Below the pieces are notes generated by a model that was not told the origin of the DNA, did not search any database, and saw only the letters and a list, made by a program, of their open reading frames with translations. A program made the position numbers and the translations under genes. From positions 24,155-88,154 of the forward strand of contig CAKSAJ010000012.1 of the NCBI GenBank assembly GCA_934435195.1: a stretch of 64,000 bases of DNA, given 5' to 3'. Shown here in pieces: positions 8,387 through 17,137 of the stretch (positions within the stretch are counted from its first letter, which is position 1; every line of letters starts with the position of its first letter). Source of the DNA: an uncultured Schaedlerella sp. (GTDB taxonomy: Bacteria > Bacillota > Clostridia > Lachnospirales > Lachnospiraceae).

Positions 8387-9661
8387 CTAAAACTCCTTCA
8401 TAACTGCCGCAAATGCTGCTTCTAAGTCTTCAATAATATCATCAATATTTTCCAGACCAACTGAAATTCTGATCATTCCACCATCAATTCCAGCTGCTAC
8501 AAGCTGTTCATCTGTCAGCTGACGGTGTGTCTCTGATGCAGGGTGAAGCACACACGTACGAATATCGGCAACATGTACTTCATTGGATGCCAGATGTAAT
8601 GAATCCATAAATTTAGCAGCAGCAGGACGGCCACCCTTAATTATAAAGGAAATAACCCCACTGCATCCTTTCAAATATTTTTCAGCAAGTGCATGACATA
8701 CATCGGATTCTAACCCTGGGTAATTTACCTTCTCTACTGCCGGAGATGCTTCCAGATATTTTGCAACTGTCATTGCATTTTCACAATACTGTTTCATACG
8801 AACAGGAAGTGTCTCTAATCCCATGTTCAATAAAAATGCGGAATGTGCTGCCGGATACACTCCAAAATCACGCATCAACTGCATTCTTGCTTTAATAATA
8901 TATGCCATGTTTCCATAACTTTCTGTATAAGAGATTCCATGATAAGATTCATCTGGCTCTGTAAGTCCCGGGAAGTTTCCATTTGTCCAATCAAACTTAC
9001 CACTGTCAACAATTACACCGCCAATCTGAACTGCATGTCCATCCATATATTTACTTGTCGAATGGACCACGATATCTGCACCGAACTCAAATGGTTTACA
9101 CAAAATTGGTGTTGCAAATGTATTATCAACGATAAGCGGTACATTCATTTCATGTGCAATATTAGCAAAACGTTCAATATCAAATACAACTAACGCCGGA
9201 TTAGCAAGTGTCTCTCCAAAAACAAGTTTTGTATTTGGCTTAAATGCCGCTTTAATCTCTTCATCACTTGAGGCTGCATCTACATAAATGCACTCAATTC
9301 CAAGTTTTTTTAATGTAAATGAAAACAGATTGATCGTTCCTCCATAAATCTGTGGAACACTGATAATGCTGTCTCCTGCCTCACAAATATTTAAAATAGA
9401 AAGCAATGTTGCTGCCTGACCGGACGTAGTACACATTGCACCTACTCCGCCTTCTAATGCAGCAATCTTCTCTTCTACTGCCATTACTGTTGGGTTTCCA
9501 AATCTGGAATAGCAAAGTCCTTTTGTCGGATCATCAAAAATTGCAGCTACTTCTGCTGCTGAATCATATACATAGGTCGTGCTCTGTACAATTGGAAGTA
9601 CTCGTGGTTCTCCATTTTTAGGTGTATAGCCTACATGCAGACATTTTGTTTCATCTCTCAT
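8387..9661 (-). CDS. metY: O-acetylhomoserine sulfhydrylase, PLP-dependent
   Basis: Cys/Met-metabolism PLP enzyme (fold type I) that makes homocysteine from O-acetylhomoserine and sulfide. The protein is 424 residues from the ATG at 9661, which an AAGGAGA precedes by about ten bases; a GTG two codons upstream is possible. MRDETKCLHVGYTPKNGEPR and the ~425-residue length separate MetY/Met17 from the shorter cystathionine synthases and lyases. TTSGQAATL (residues 78-86) and VVHSTSKYMDGH with PLP-lysine K204 are visible. It lies 44 bases after the Gfo/Idh gene on the same strand. No SAM riboswitch or S-box is visible, as there is no room upstream. Confidence 0.93.
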   Translation of the reverse strand: MRDETKCLHVGYTPKNGEPRVLPIVQSTTYVYDSAAEVAAIFDDPTKGLCYSRFGNPTVMAVEEKIAALEGGVGAMCTTSGQAATLLSILNICEAGDSIISVPQIYGGTINLFSFTLKKLGIECIYVDAASSDEEIKAAFKPNTKLVFGETLANPALVVFDIERFANIAHEMNVPLIVDNTFATPILCKPFEFGADIVVHSTSKYMDGHAVQIGGVIVDSGKFDWTNGNFPGLTEPDESYHGISYTESYGNMAYIIKARMQLMRDFGVYPAAHSAFLLNMGLETLPVRMKQYCENAMTVAKYLEASPAVEKVNYPGLESDVCHALAEKYLKGCSGVISFIIKGGRPAAAKFMDSLHLASNEVHVADIRTCVLHPASETHRQLTDEQLVAAGIDGGMIRISVGLENIDDIIEDLEAAFAAVMKEF

Positions 9662-9711
9662 TATCACTTGTCTCCTTTTCTTAAGTCATACATAAATTCT
9701 AGCAAATTTCA

Positions 9712-10707
9712 TCAACTTTTCCTAGCAATTTTATCAAATTTATGAATCTGATCTATAATTCGGATTGTATTCAGGGAAATATCCAGATATGGGTGTTCTA
9801 CATTTTCTTCCTTTATAAGCTCATAAAATTTCTGAATCTCATAAATCATATTATTTTCTACCGGCTTATATGGTAGTTTCTCACACATTCCATCTTCTAG
9901 TCCGTCCCTGTCTCCCTTGCGCAGTCTTATCTCGATTTCTGTCGGACTGCCAATATGATTCAATAAAATAGAACCTTTTTCTCCTTGAATCACACTTGGA
10001 TTAACCGAAGCTGTGATTTTCGAATATACTGCCTGTGCCAGAAAATTCGGATATTTCATCAAAACAACTCCACTACCCTCAAATCCATTTGAGAGAAATG
10101 TAGAATATGTCTCTACCTTTTCCGGTTCTCCAAACAAACGGACAATTGCATGGATACAATATACTCCAATATCACGTGCCGCTGAATTTAACAACTCCGG
10201 ATTAAAAGCATTTTCCACAATTCCATTAAGGAAATTATCGTATCTGCTGGAATACTGACAAAATTCAAATTCCACTCTTCGCAGTGTTCCAATTCTAGGA
10301 AGCTGCTCTTTCACCAATTCAAAAGCGGGATCAAAATCTGACTTCATTGCCTCTAAAAGAATTACATGGTTTTTCTTTGCGCACGCGATCATTGCCTCTG
10401 CTTCCTGCTCATTAATCGCCATAACCTTCTCACATAATACATGTTTTCCGGATTCCATTGCCTGAATTGCCTGTTCACAATGAATATAATTTGGTGATGC
10501 AATATAAACTGCATCCAGTCCCGAATCCAAAAAATCTGTATAATCCGTAAATACATGCTTTATATTATGCTTTTGAGCAAAGCACGTTCCCGTCTGTTGT
10601 GCCCTTGAATATACTGCAAATAACTCCGTTTGAGGATTTTGTATAGCCGCCTCACAAAATTTATGACTGATTTTATTTGTCCCTACAATTCCAATTTTTA
10701 TCTTCAT
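9712..10707 (-). CDS. Gfo/Idh/MocA-family NAD(P)-dependent oxidoreductase
   Basis: A 331-residue two-domain dehydrogenase. The N-terminal Rossmann start is MKIKIGIVGTNKISHKF, in which the usual GxGxxA reads GTNKIS, a common variant in trans-dihydrodiol dehydrogenase-like members. The catalytic EK pair is at E93-K94 (HVLCEKVMAIN). The C-terminal alpha/beta domain includes RDIGVYCIHAIVRLFGEPEK. The substrate is not predictable; it is probably a sugar or cyclic polyol. It is unrelated in position to the Gfo/Idh genes of the right-hand glycoside island and sits between metY and a DUF1294 gene. Confidence 0.88.
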   Translation of the reverse strand: MKIKIGIVGTNKISHKFCEAAIQNPQTELFAVYSRAQQTGTCFAQKHNIKHVFTDYTDFLDSGLDAVYIASPNYIHCEQAIQAMESGKHVLCEKVMAINEQEAEAMIACAKKNHVILLEAMKSDFDPAFELVKEQLPRIGTLRRVEFEFCQYSSRYDNFLNGIVENAFNPELLNSAARDIGVYCIHAIVRLFGEPEKVETYSTFLSNGFEGSGVVLMKYPNFLAQAVYSKITASVNPSVIQGEKGSILLNHIGSPTEIEIRLRKGDRDGLEDGMCEKLPYKPVENNMIYEIQKFYELIKEENVEHPYLDISLNTIRIIDQIHKFDKIARKS

Positions 10708-10777
10708 ATACTACTCTTCCTATATTTTTCCTTCTTTAATTTATCGTACATTTATGTAAATCTGATACACTACACAA

Positions 10778-11107
10778 TCATCTCCAAATGTCCCCTCCAC
10801 AAAACAAATAACTGAATACAACTATTTGAATTGCCAGTATCACCGGTATTCCCACAAAAAATTTCACTTTCTTTGTTTTATGGTGAAATATATACATTGC
10901 AAGCCATCCACCAATCGAACCACCGATAAGTGCCAATCCAAGTAGTGTACTTTCTCGTATTCGCCATTCTTGTCGTATAGCCTTGTATTTATCTACTCCA
11001 AATATTACAAACGTAATCACATTGATTATAACCAAATATAAAATCAAACTGCTGTGTATCGTCATCTTAATATCATTCCATTCTTTCTGAAGATTATCTT
11101 TTTTCAC
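10778..11107 (-). CDS. DUF1294 small membrane protein
   Basis: A 109-residue protein with two or three hydrophobic segments. The core FGVDKYKAIRQEWRIRES followed by LLGLALIGGSIGGWLAMYIF is typical of DUF1294 proteins, whose function is unknown. Members usually start near IINVITFVIFGVDK, so the first ~20 residues here may be over-extended and an internal ATG (MTIHSSLILYLVIINV) is an alternative start. It follows the asparaginase gene by 12 bases and may be co-transcribed with it. Confidence 0.8.
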   Translation of the reverse strand: MKKDNLQKEWNDIKMTIHSSLILYLVIINVITFVIFGVDKYKAIRQEWRIRESTLLGLALIGGSIGGWLAMYIFHHKTKKVKFFVGIPVILAIQIVVFSYLFCGGDIWR

Positions 11108-11119
11108 TATAATCTCATC

Positions 11120-12142
11120 CTATTTTTCATCCCATTCTCGCTTTGTAAATAAAATGTCATGATTGATCAAGCGATAGAAATCGCGTTTCATTTCTTCATA
11201 TCGCTGATCTCCCAATGCCATTAACCACATCATCTTCGTAATGGTTGCCTCCAACGTCATATCATACGCTTCCAGTAATTTAAAATCCAGTTTCACACGC
11301 TTGCCAACTTCGTATACAGTCATATTACTTCCTTCATTTGCAACCTGCGTAGTCATCACAACAATTTTTCCTTTGTCTTTCCATTTATTCATTTCTTCAT
11401 AAAATTCTTCTAATAAGCTCTCTGGAATCCCACCTACTCCAAAACTCTCAATGACAAGACAGTCATAATTTTCAAACAAGTAAGGTAAAATATCTGCCTT
11501 CATTCCCGGAATCAATTTCAACACATACACACTATTTTTCATTTCATAATAAAATCTGACTGGACCTGTGTACGGCATTTCTGTAATATAACGTACCAAA
11601 ACACCATCTTGGATTACTGCAAGATACGGAAAATTTATGCTTGTAAATGCATTATAACTCTTTGCTCTCTCTTTTCTCGCCCTTGTTCCCACAATAACTT
11701 TCCCGTCAAATACTATATTCACATCCTGCGAATCATTATCGGAAGCATAAATAAAACTATCCAGTAAATTCGTCTTTGCATCAGTAACATCCATCTCAAT
11801 CGGTTTCTGTGCACCTGTAACAACAATCGGTTTTCTGGAATTCTGAATCATATAAGACAGTGCCGCTGCTGTATATGCCAAAGTATCCGTTCCGTGACAA
11901 ATTACAAATCCATCATACTCACTATAATTTTCTTCTATTGTTTTCACCAGTAATTTCCAATGATCCGGTGTTACATTTGTACTATCTAAATTACAAACTT
12001 GAATAGACTCTACTTCACAAATCTTTGCAACTGCAGGTATATAAGTCAAAATATCCTCCGGCGAAAGCCCGGGTGCAAGTCCGTATTCTGTTTGTTTGGA
12101 AGCGATTGTCCCTCCTGTTCCTATCATCAATATCTTTTTCAT
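11120..12142 (-). CDS. ansA: L-asparaginase, type I (cytoplasmic)
   Basis: Hydrolyses L-asparagine to aspartate and ammonia. The ATG at 12142 (340 residues) is chosen over one at 12184 because GGAGAGGG lies just upstream and the protein then begins MKKILMIGTGGTIASKQTEYG, with the nucleophilic threonine T12. The second catalytic motif is CHGTDTLAYTAAALSYM. There is no signal peptide, which points to the cytoplasmic type I enzyme. DUF1294 follows after 12 bases. Upstream at 12242 lies a dispersed hairpin repeat. Confidence 0.94.
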   Translation of the reverse strand: MKKILMIGTGGTIASKQTEYGLAPGLSPEDILTYIPAVAKICEVESIQVCNLDSTNVTPDHWKLLVKTIEENYSEYDGFVICHGTDTLAYTAAALSYMIQNSRKPIVVTGAQKPIEMDVTDAKTNLLDSFIYASDNDSQDVNIVFDGKVIVGTRARKERAKSYNAFTSINFPYLAVIQDGVLVRYITEMPYTGPVRFYYEMKNSVYVLKLIPGMKADILPYLFENYDCLVIESFGVGGIPESLLEEFYEEMNKWKDKGKIVVMTTQVANEGSNMTVYEVGKRVKLDFKLLEAYDMTLEATITKMMWLMALGDQRYEEMKRDFYRLINHDILFTKREWDEK

Positions 12143-12241
12143 ATCGTTCCCTCTCCATGTTTCTCGTATAAATGAGTATACCACAATTTATTTCATATAA
12201 AAAGGATGACTCTGTGCAATCATAGAAATCATAGAAATGGA

Positions 12242-12274
12242 TGTTGCTGTTCACAGTACCTATGACCAGCAACA
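12242..12274. repeat. dispersed palindromic repeat, copy 1
   Basis: TGTTGCTGTTCACAGTACCT begins a 33-base imperfect palindrome closing with CAGCAACA. The first 20 bases recur exactly at 30942. The outer stem GTTGCTG/CAGCAAC is perfect, and the inner stem has one C-A mismatch. It lies between ansA and the yibE/F pair, outside any convincing gene. Confidence 0.75.
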
Positions 12275-12323
12275 AATGGATTCTTTATTTATATTACAAT
12301 CATAGTTAGCTAACGGCTTATTC

Positions 12324-13064
12324 TCACACAAATTTTGCCATTAACCATGCCGCTATCGGAATCACAATCACACATGAAATGGCTCCAAAAATCATTGAAA
12401 CACAATTCTGAAATAGAATTTTAGAATTTAATATAATCTCTATTGAATAATCCTGGATTTTTAAATATGCAAAAAGCAATAATGACTCACCTAAATATGC
12501 AAATAACAATGTATTCACTGTTGTCCCAATCACTTCTCTTCCTATTTGAATTCCACTTTCCATTACTTCTTCCATTTTTAAATCTGCTCTATGCATTTTC
12601 ACTTCATATATTGATGTTGTAACTGTCAATGCCATATCAAGGACTGTTCCCAATGTACTAAGTATAATCACAGACACTGCAACTTTTTGCATATTAATAT
12701 CTAAATTCATATTATAATAAAATACGTCTTCTCCTACTGCCTGTATTTCATTTAATCCACCTGCTTCGCTTTTCCATATTACAAAATATACAGCAAAAAA
12801 TAATATACTCATTGTAAGTAATACCGCTATAAATGCACTCCACGTTTTCACGTTAGAACCATTTTGATAAAACAACGTAATACATGAAATCAAAAAACCT
12901 GCTCCTATCGTAGTAAAAAGAACTGGCATTCCAGATGCCATAAGCCAAATTGCCAAACTTATCACAAACAGATTTCCGCACAATGCTATCAGAGATACTA
13001 CTCCTCTGTCTCCACCGACAACTACAATAGAAATCAATAAAATTACGCCCAATGCCATCAGCAT
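12324..13064 (-). CDS. YibE/F-family membrane protein (second of pair)
   Basis: A 246-residue polytopic membrane protein with about six to eight hydrophobic segments. The repeated family pattern GTVLDMALTVTTSIYEV and SGIQIGREVIGTTVNTLLFAYLGESLLL mirrors GAIMDVAVAIATALSEI and SGREIGYDIMGTMINVLLFVF in the upstream gene, so the two are paralogues. YibE/F function is not established. The start overlaps the upstream gene by 7 bases, pointing to a translationally coupled pair that may form a heteromeric transporter (inference). Confidence 0.85.
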   Translation of the reverse strand: MLMALGVILLISIVVVGGDRGVVSLIALCGNLFVISLAIWLMASGMPVLFTTIGAGFLISCITLFYQNGSNVKTWSAFIAVLLTMSILFFAVYFVIWKSEAGGLNEIQAVGEDVFYYNMNLDINMQKVAVSVIILSTLGTVLDMALTVTTSIYEVKMHRADLKMEEVMESGIQIGREVIGTTVNTLLFAYLGESLLLFAYLKIQDYSIEIILNSKILFQNCVSMIFGAISCVIVIPIAAWLMAKFV

Positions 13065-14194
13065 GTTATTTTTCTCCTCTTTATCGTCATTTTCATTATT
13101 AATGAAGTAATTAAAATAGAAACCGGAATGGCAAGAACAATTCCTGTACTTTCAATAAAAAACCGACATAATTCACATGGAATATGCAACTTAATAATTG
13201 TCATAAACCGTATTTCATTATTCATTCGAATCAAACATGTTGGAATCAATCCACATACAAATACAAACAGCAATACATTTATCATAGTCCCCATGATGTC
13301 ATATCCTATTTCTCTTCCCGATTTAAAAAGTTGTAAAAATGTCACATCTGGTTTCTTCCTAATGATTTCACTCAAGGCTGTAGCTATGGCAACCGCCACA
13401 TCCATAATTGCACCTATTCCAGAAAGTAATATCTCTGCATGAAAAATTTCATCTGGATTATCTATACTCCCAAGATATTCCATTGTTGAATAGTCTACCT
13501 CTTGTGCATAAGTAATTACAATATCAAATGCCCCCATGATTATTACAAGGACAATCAATGTCGATACTATTGACGCTATTGTTTTTTTATTGATTCCATT
13601 TAAACCAATCAGCGTTGCAACCGCAAAAAATACTATCATCCTGCTACAAATTTCCAACACATTAGAAGTATTTTCCGCACATATAAATCCAATTATAAAT
13701 ATCACGATATTCATCAATACTGTAATAATTGTCAATACTCCTTGTCTTCCTGTAACCATTACAAGTAAAACAAATAAAAATCCTATTAAACTCACTAATT
13801 CTGTATCACGCTTCAAACCTCTTATTCCTAATTTGATATCATCTTTTGTGCCATTTAAAAATACTTTATCCCCTTTATGATATTTCTGACTTAACATCCC
13901 AGTGTAAGTATACTCATTTGATGCCCCTATCATTTTCCCCTTACTTTTTCCATTAAGAACAATTCCGCGAATACTTTGTTTATATTCTGTTTCCATAGTT
14001 CCACGCGTACTTTTTGTTTCACCCGATTCCATTGTTTCTACTTCAGTTAATTTTGCAATTGGGATGTGATATAGCCATGCATCGCACATTGTAAAAAGAA
14101 TAGCTGTCAGATACGCAATAATCAATATAACTTGTTGTTTTAATTTTTTACTTTTCTTTATATGTTTTATTATCTTTTTTCCAAACTGTCTCAT
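13058..14194 (-). CDS. YibE/F-family membrane protein (first of pair)
   Basis: Membrane protein of about 378 residues with one N-terminal transmembrane segment, an extracytoplasmic stretch of roughly 110 residues (including GNGTKDD-like polar sequence and SIRGIVLNGKSKGKMIG), then a multi-span YibE/F domain. An open frame extends to an ATG at 14257, but that start falls inside the terminator of the upstream gene. The ATG at 14194 (MRQFGKKIIKHIKKSKKLKQ) or one at 14215 is therefore more likely. The basic N-terminus fits a positive-inside signal anchor. It is paired with the downstream paralogue. Confidence 0.82.
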   Translation of the reverse strand: MRQFGKKIIKHIKKSKKLKQQVILIIAYLTAILFTMCDAWLYHIPIAKLTEVETMESGETKSTRGTMETEYKQSIRGIVLNGKSKGKMIGASNEYTYTGMLSQKYHKGDKVFLNGTKDDIKLGIRGLKRDTELVSLIGFLFVLLVMVTGRQGVLTIITVLMNIVIFIIGFICAENTSNVLEICSRMIVFFAVATLIGLNGINKKTIASIVSTLIVLVIIMGAFDIVITYAQEVDYSTMEYLGSIDNPDEIFHAEILLSGIGAIMDVAVAIATALSEIIRKKPDVTFLQLFKSGREIGYDIMGTMINVLLFVFVCGLIPTCLIRMNNEIRFMTIIKLHIPCELCRFFIESTGIVLAIPVSILITSLIMKMTIKRRKITC

Positions 14195-14235
14195 TTTTAT
14201 CCTACTTTGTTTCTGCATTCCTTGCATATTCCACA

Positions 14236-14281
14236 AAAAACGACTACATCTATTCATATTTCGAAGATTGTAGTCGTTTCA
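14236..14281 (-). terminator. intrinsic terminator after the thrH-like gene
   Basis: On the minus strand ACGACTACA pairs with TGTAGTCGT and is followed by TTTTTT. It ends the thrH-like transcript and separates it from the yibE/F pair. Confidence 0.8.
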
Positions 14282-14309
14282 TTACTTTTCAATTGTCAAA
14301 TATGGATTT

Positions 14310-14909
14310 TTACAACGCCTCTTTAATTGCCGCAAGCAACTCACTATATTCCTCGTATGCCGGAAGTTCCGGATACTCTTTCTTAATAGCATCTGTACTT
14401 CTAAAAAGAAAGCCAGCCTTACTTGCCTGAATCATACCCAAATCGTTGTGGCTGTCTCCACTTGCTATCGTATCATACCCGATAGACTGCAGTGCTTTCA
14501 CTGTTGTAAGCTTTGACTGTTCACATCTCATTTTAAATCCTGTGATTTCTCCAGTTTCTGCAACTTCAAGTGAATTACAGAAAATAGTCGGCCATCCCAG
14601 TTTTTCCATAAGTGGACTTGCAAACTGTGTAAATGTATCACTTATAATAATAACCTGTGTGATAGAACGAAGCTCATCCAGGAACTCTTTTGCTCCCGGC
14701 ATTGGATCAATCTTTGCAATCGTCTCCTGTATTTCTTTTAATCCAAGTCCATGTTCTTTTAATATCTGAATTCTCCAGTTCATGAGCTTATCATAATCAG
14801 GTTCATCTCTTGTAGTTCTTTTGAGCTCCGGAATACCGCTTTCTTCTGCGAATGCAATCCAGATTTCCGGTACAAGCACTCCTTCGAGATCTAAACATAC
14901 AATATTCAT
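14310..14909 (-). CDS. thrH: ThrH-like HAD phosphatase (phosphoserine phosphatase / homoserine phosphotransferase)
   Basis: Cytosolic HAD-superfamily enzyme of 199 residues. MNIVCLDLEGVLVPEIW holds motif I with the nucleophile D7 in DxEG form, which is the ThrH signature. VIIISDTFTQF is motif II and SGDSHNDLGMI is motif IV. ThrH of Pseudomonas dephosphorylates phosphoserine and can transfer phosphate to homoserine, so a serine or threonine role is likely. It is a single-gene unit closed by a terminator. Confidence 0.9.
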   Translation of the reverse strand: MNIVCLDLEGVLVPEIWIAFAEESGIPELKRTTRDEPDYDKLMNWRIQILKEHGLGLKEIQETIAKIDPMPGAKEFLDELRSITQVIIISDTFTQFASPLMEKLGWPTIFCNSLEVAETGEITGFKMRCEQSKLTTVKALQSIGYDTIASGDSHNDLGMIQASKAGFLFRSTDAIKKEYPELPAYEEYSELLAAIKEAL

Positions 14910-15012
14910 CTTTCTTCCTCCATAATTTATCAGTTTAATATGATAAAGTATACCACACCTTTTTAGTTATGTCATCTATGATTATGTATATGTGATGATA
15001 AAAACAAATATT

Positions 15013-15423
15013 TTATCTTTCAGCCAGATACTTCTCCGTCAATTTCACTGCATCTTCAATACACTGAGAACAACTACACAATACCTTTCCAGTATCAACA
15101 CCCTTCAGTTCACGACAGATGCAAGATCCATTTTTCCCAACGAATCGTTCTACCTGTTCTCTTATCTTTTTATATGTAGTCCCCTTCGTTTTAGACCCTT
15201 CTTTTGTACTTCCCTTGCTATTATCGAGCCCTATGATCATTGCCATTCCTGAAAGTGCGCCACACATCTCCATGCATCCCATACCAAGACCAAAGCCTTC
15301 TGCTATACGAAACATTTCATCTTCATCAATACCAAATTCTTTACAAAAAGAACAAGCTACTGCCTGTGCACAATTACATCCTCTGTTATGCAATTCCAAT
15401 GCATGTTCTACTTTTGTACTCAT
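15013..15423 (-). CDS. C_GCAxxG_C_C-family redox-type protein
   Basis: A 136-residue cysteine-rich cytosolic protein. The family motif is seen at RGCNCAQAVACSFCKEFG (about residues 13-30), followed by GLGMGCMEMCGALSGMAMIIG and a C-terminal CICRELKG / VLCSCSQCIEDA segment. This is the pattern of the C_GCAxxG_C_C proteins, often found near redox or metal proteins and of unproven function. Metal or Fe-S binding is plausible from the conserved cysteines. It appears to be monocistronic. Confidence 0.88.
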   Translation of the reverse strand: MSTKVEHALELHNRGCNCAQAVACSFCKEFGIDEDEMFRIAEGFGLGMGCMEMCGALSGMAMIIGLDNSKGSTKEGSKTKGTTYKKIREQVERFVGKNGSCICRELKGVDTGKVLCSCSQCIEDAVKLTEKYLAER

Positions 15424-15502
15424 ATTTCTTTTCTCCTCTTCTTATTGTCCGCTTATAAAAGCGGCTCTTATCATTTGAATTCAAGTCGAACTAAAAGCAC
15501 AA

Positions 15503-15537
15503 ACTAGCTGTTTTTCCAAATAGGAAAAACAGCTAAT
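15503..15537 (-). terminator. hairpin terminator after the SDR gene
   Basis: AGCTGTTTTTCC pairs perfectly with GGAAAAACAGCT around a five-base loop. It lies 33 bases downstream of the SDR stop and between two same-strand genes. It lacks a long T-tract, so part of its effect may be attenuation. Confidence 0.6.
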
Positions 15538-15566
15538 CTGATAAATGCCCAACACTTTAAATCTTA

Positions 15567-16361
15567 TTAGTTATTAGAATAAAATGATCCCATATAACGG
15601 ATATATTCATCATCTGTTTTATTTGCCTGCCAATTATGAACATTTGCTTTATTATGTTCACCTGCAATAACAGAAAGAGATTTTCCGAGATTGTCAAATG
15701 CTTCTTCCACGCAAGCCTCCGGTGTCATAGCAGCCTTCATAACAGCTTCTCCTGCCGGTCCACCCGGAAGGTTGCTTAACAGACTTGGTGTTATTGTTGT
15801 ACCTAAAGTAATAACTTCCACATCAACATTTGTACTCTCACATTCTGCTGCTACAGCTTCTGTCAACTTTTTAATATAAGATTTACCTGCACCATACTGT
15901 GCATTATATGGCGAACTGCTGATTGCTGTTAAAGAAGATACGTTGATCACAGCACCTCGATCCTGTTTTGCAAAGATTCCCATATAGTGATAGAAGCATT
16001 TTAAGAAAGTCATAACGTTAACATTAATCATCTGCTCATGCTTCTCCCATGGAGTATCCTGTAATTTCCCAAATGTATGGAAACAGGCAACATAACTCAT
16101 GAATCCCATATCAAGATCTTTTGTTGCTTCAAAAATCTTATCTGTACAGTCAGACTGTGCAAAATCCGCACGGATAACCATATGATCTACGCCATATGTT
16201 TCACTAATATTTTTTCCAAGTTCCTGCAGCATCTCTTCTCTTCTTCCTACAAGAACAACACTCATTCCCTCAGAAGCAATTTTTTCTGCAAAGGCTTTTC
16301 CCACTCCTTCAGTTGCTCCCAGAATAATTCCCCATTCACCGTATTTCTCTCTTAAATTCAT
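15567..16361 (-). CDS. short-chain dehydrogenase/reductase (SDR)
   Basis: A 264-residue classical SDR. The nucleotide-binding motif is GATEGVGKAFA (residues 15-25, TGxxxGxG type with Gly replacing Thr). INVSSLTAIS supplies the catalytic serine around 142-143, and Y156-x-x-x-K160 (YGAGK) is the active site. R40-R41 after the second strand suggest NADP(H) preference. The substrate is unknown; steroid or lipid ketones are possible for this group in gut anaerobes, which is inference only. No functional neighbours are evident. Confidence 0.88.
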   Translation of the reverse strand: MNLREKYGEWGIILGATEGVGKAFAEKIASEGMSVVLVGRREEMLQELGKNISETYGVDHMVIRADFAQSDCTDKIFEATKDLDMGFMSYVACFHTFGKLQDTPWEKHEQMINVNVMTFLKCFYHYMGIFAKQDRGAVINVSSLTAISSSPYNAQYGAGKSYIKKLTEAVAAECESTNVDVEVITLGTTITPSLLSNLPGGPAGEAVMKAAMTPEACVEEAFDNLGKSLSVIAGEHNKANVHNWQANKTDDEYIRYMGSFYSNN

Positions 16362-16486
16362 CGTTTTTTCCTCCTATTTTTTTACGATTCATAACGAGAT
16401 ATACTATACCATGTCTGGAGAATTTTAACAATGGAGAAAGTCTATTATCTTTGTTTTTAGGAAAATATTAACATTTTTTCAATTTT

Positions 16487-16993
16487 CTATTCCACAACCA
16501 TTTTTCTTAGTTTATCCAAATCATTTTTATTCGGATGTGATAATGCACTGTCAAAATTTTTAATCATCATGTCAAGATTTGGCATATGATTTGGCTGTTC
16601 TTTCATCTTCACATAGCGTTCTCGCACAGATTGTGGCATCTTGCCCTGACACATATATTCACCAATAATTGTGTTGCTTGAATCAATGCTTTCTTTAATC
16701 TGTCCAAGCACCTTTTGAAAGTACTCCTGACTGCCACCAAACCCAGCTGTTCCAAACAAGAAAATTTTCTTATTTTTGAGTTTTTTCAACAATTCTAACG
16801 TCTCTTTATCCGCATTTCCCTGATTTGTCCAAAATCCTATATATACTTTATCAGACTGTGGTTCTTCTTTGCTCACACCAAAATAATCGCATTTTTCTTT
16901 TGGAAGTACCTCGTAAATTGTATCCGCAAGTTCCTTTGTATTCCCTGTTGAACTGCTAAATATAATCGAATATCTTTCTGTTTCCATATTCAT
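16487..16993 (-). CDS. flavodoxin-family protein
   Basis: An FMN-binding protein of about 168 residues. SIIFSSSTGNTKELADTIYE near the N-terminus is the flavodoxin phosphate-binding loop (SSTGNT). FWTNQGNADKETLELLKKL and LFGTAGFGGSQEYF follow, as in the flavodoxin-like domain of the BilS group. Either the ATG at 16993 or that at 16987 is the start, both served by AAAGAGGT; the frame remains open to a GTG at 17008. It may act as an electron carrier. It is divergent from the MATE gene at 17138. Confidence 0.85.
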   Translation of the reverse strand: MNMETERYSIIFSSSTGNTKELADTIYEVLPKEKCDYFGVSKEEPQSDKVYIGFWTNQGNADKETLELLKKLKNKKIFLFGTAGFGGSQEYFQKVLGQIKESIDSSNTIIGEYMCQGKMPQSVRERYVKMKEQPNHMPNLDMMIKNFDSALSHPNKNDLDKLRKMVVE

Positions 16994-17137
16994 TACCTCT
17001 TTTCTCACAGTTACATTCTATCATATATAAATATTTTGTCAAAATCACGCAACCTAGTTAGACAAAACATAGATGAGATGATATAATTCTATAGATATTC
17101 ATCGCTATGAAAATATTTATGATAAGGAAGTGAAATT

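Noticed and set aside
9662..9711. SAM riboswitch or T-box upstream of the methionine gene
   Set aside because: Only about 44 bases separate it from the upstream gene, too short for either element.
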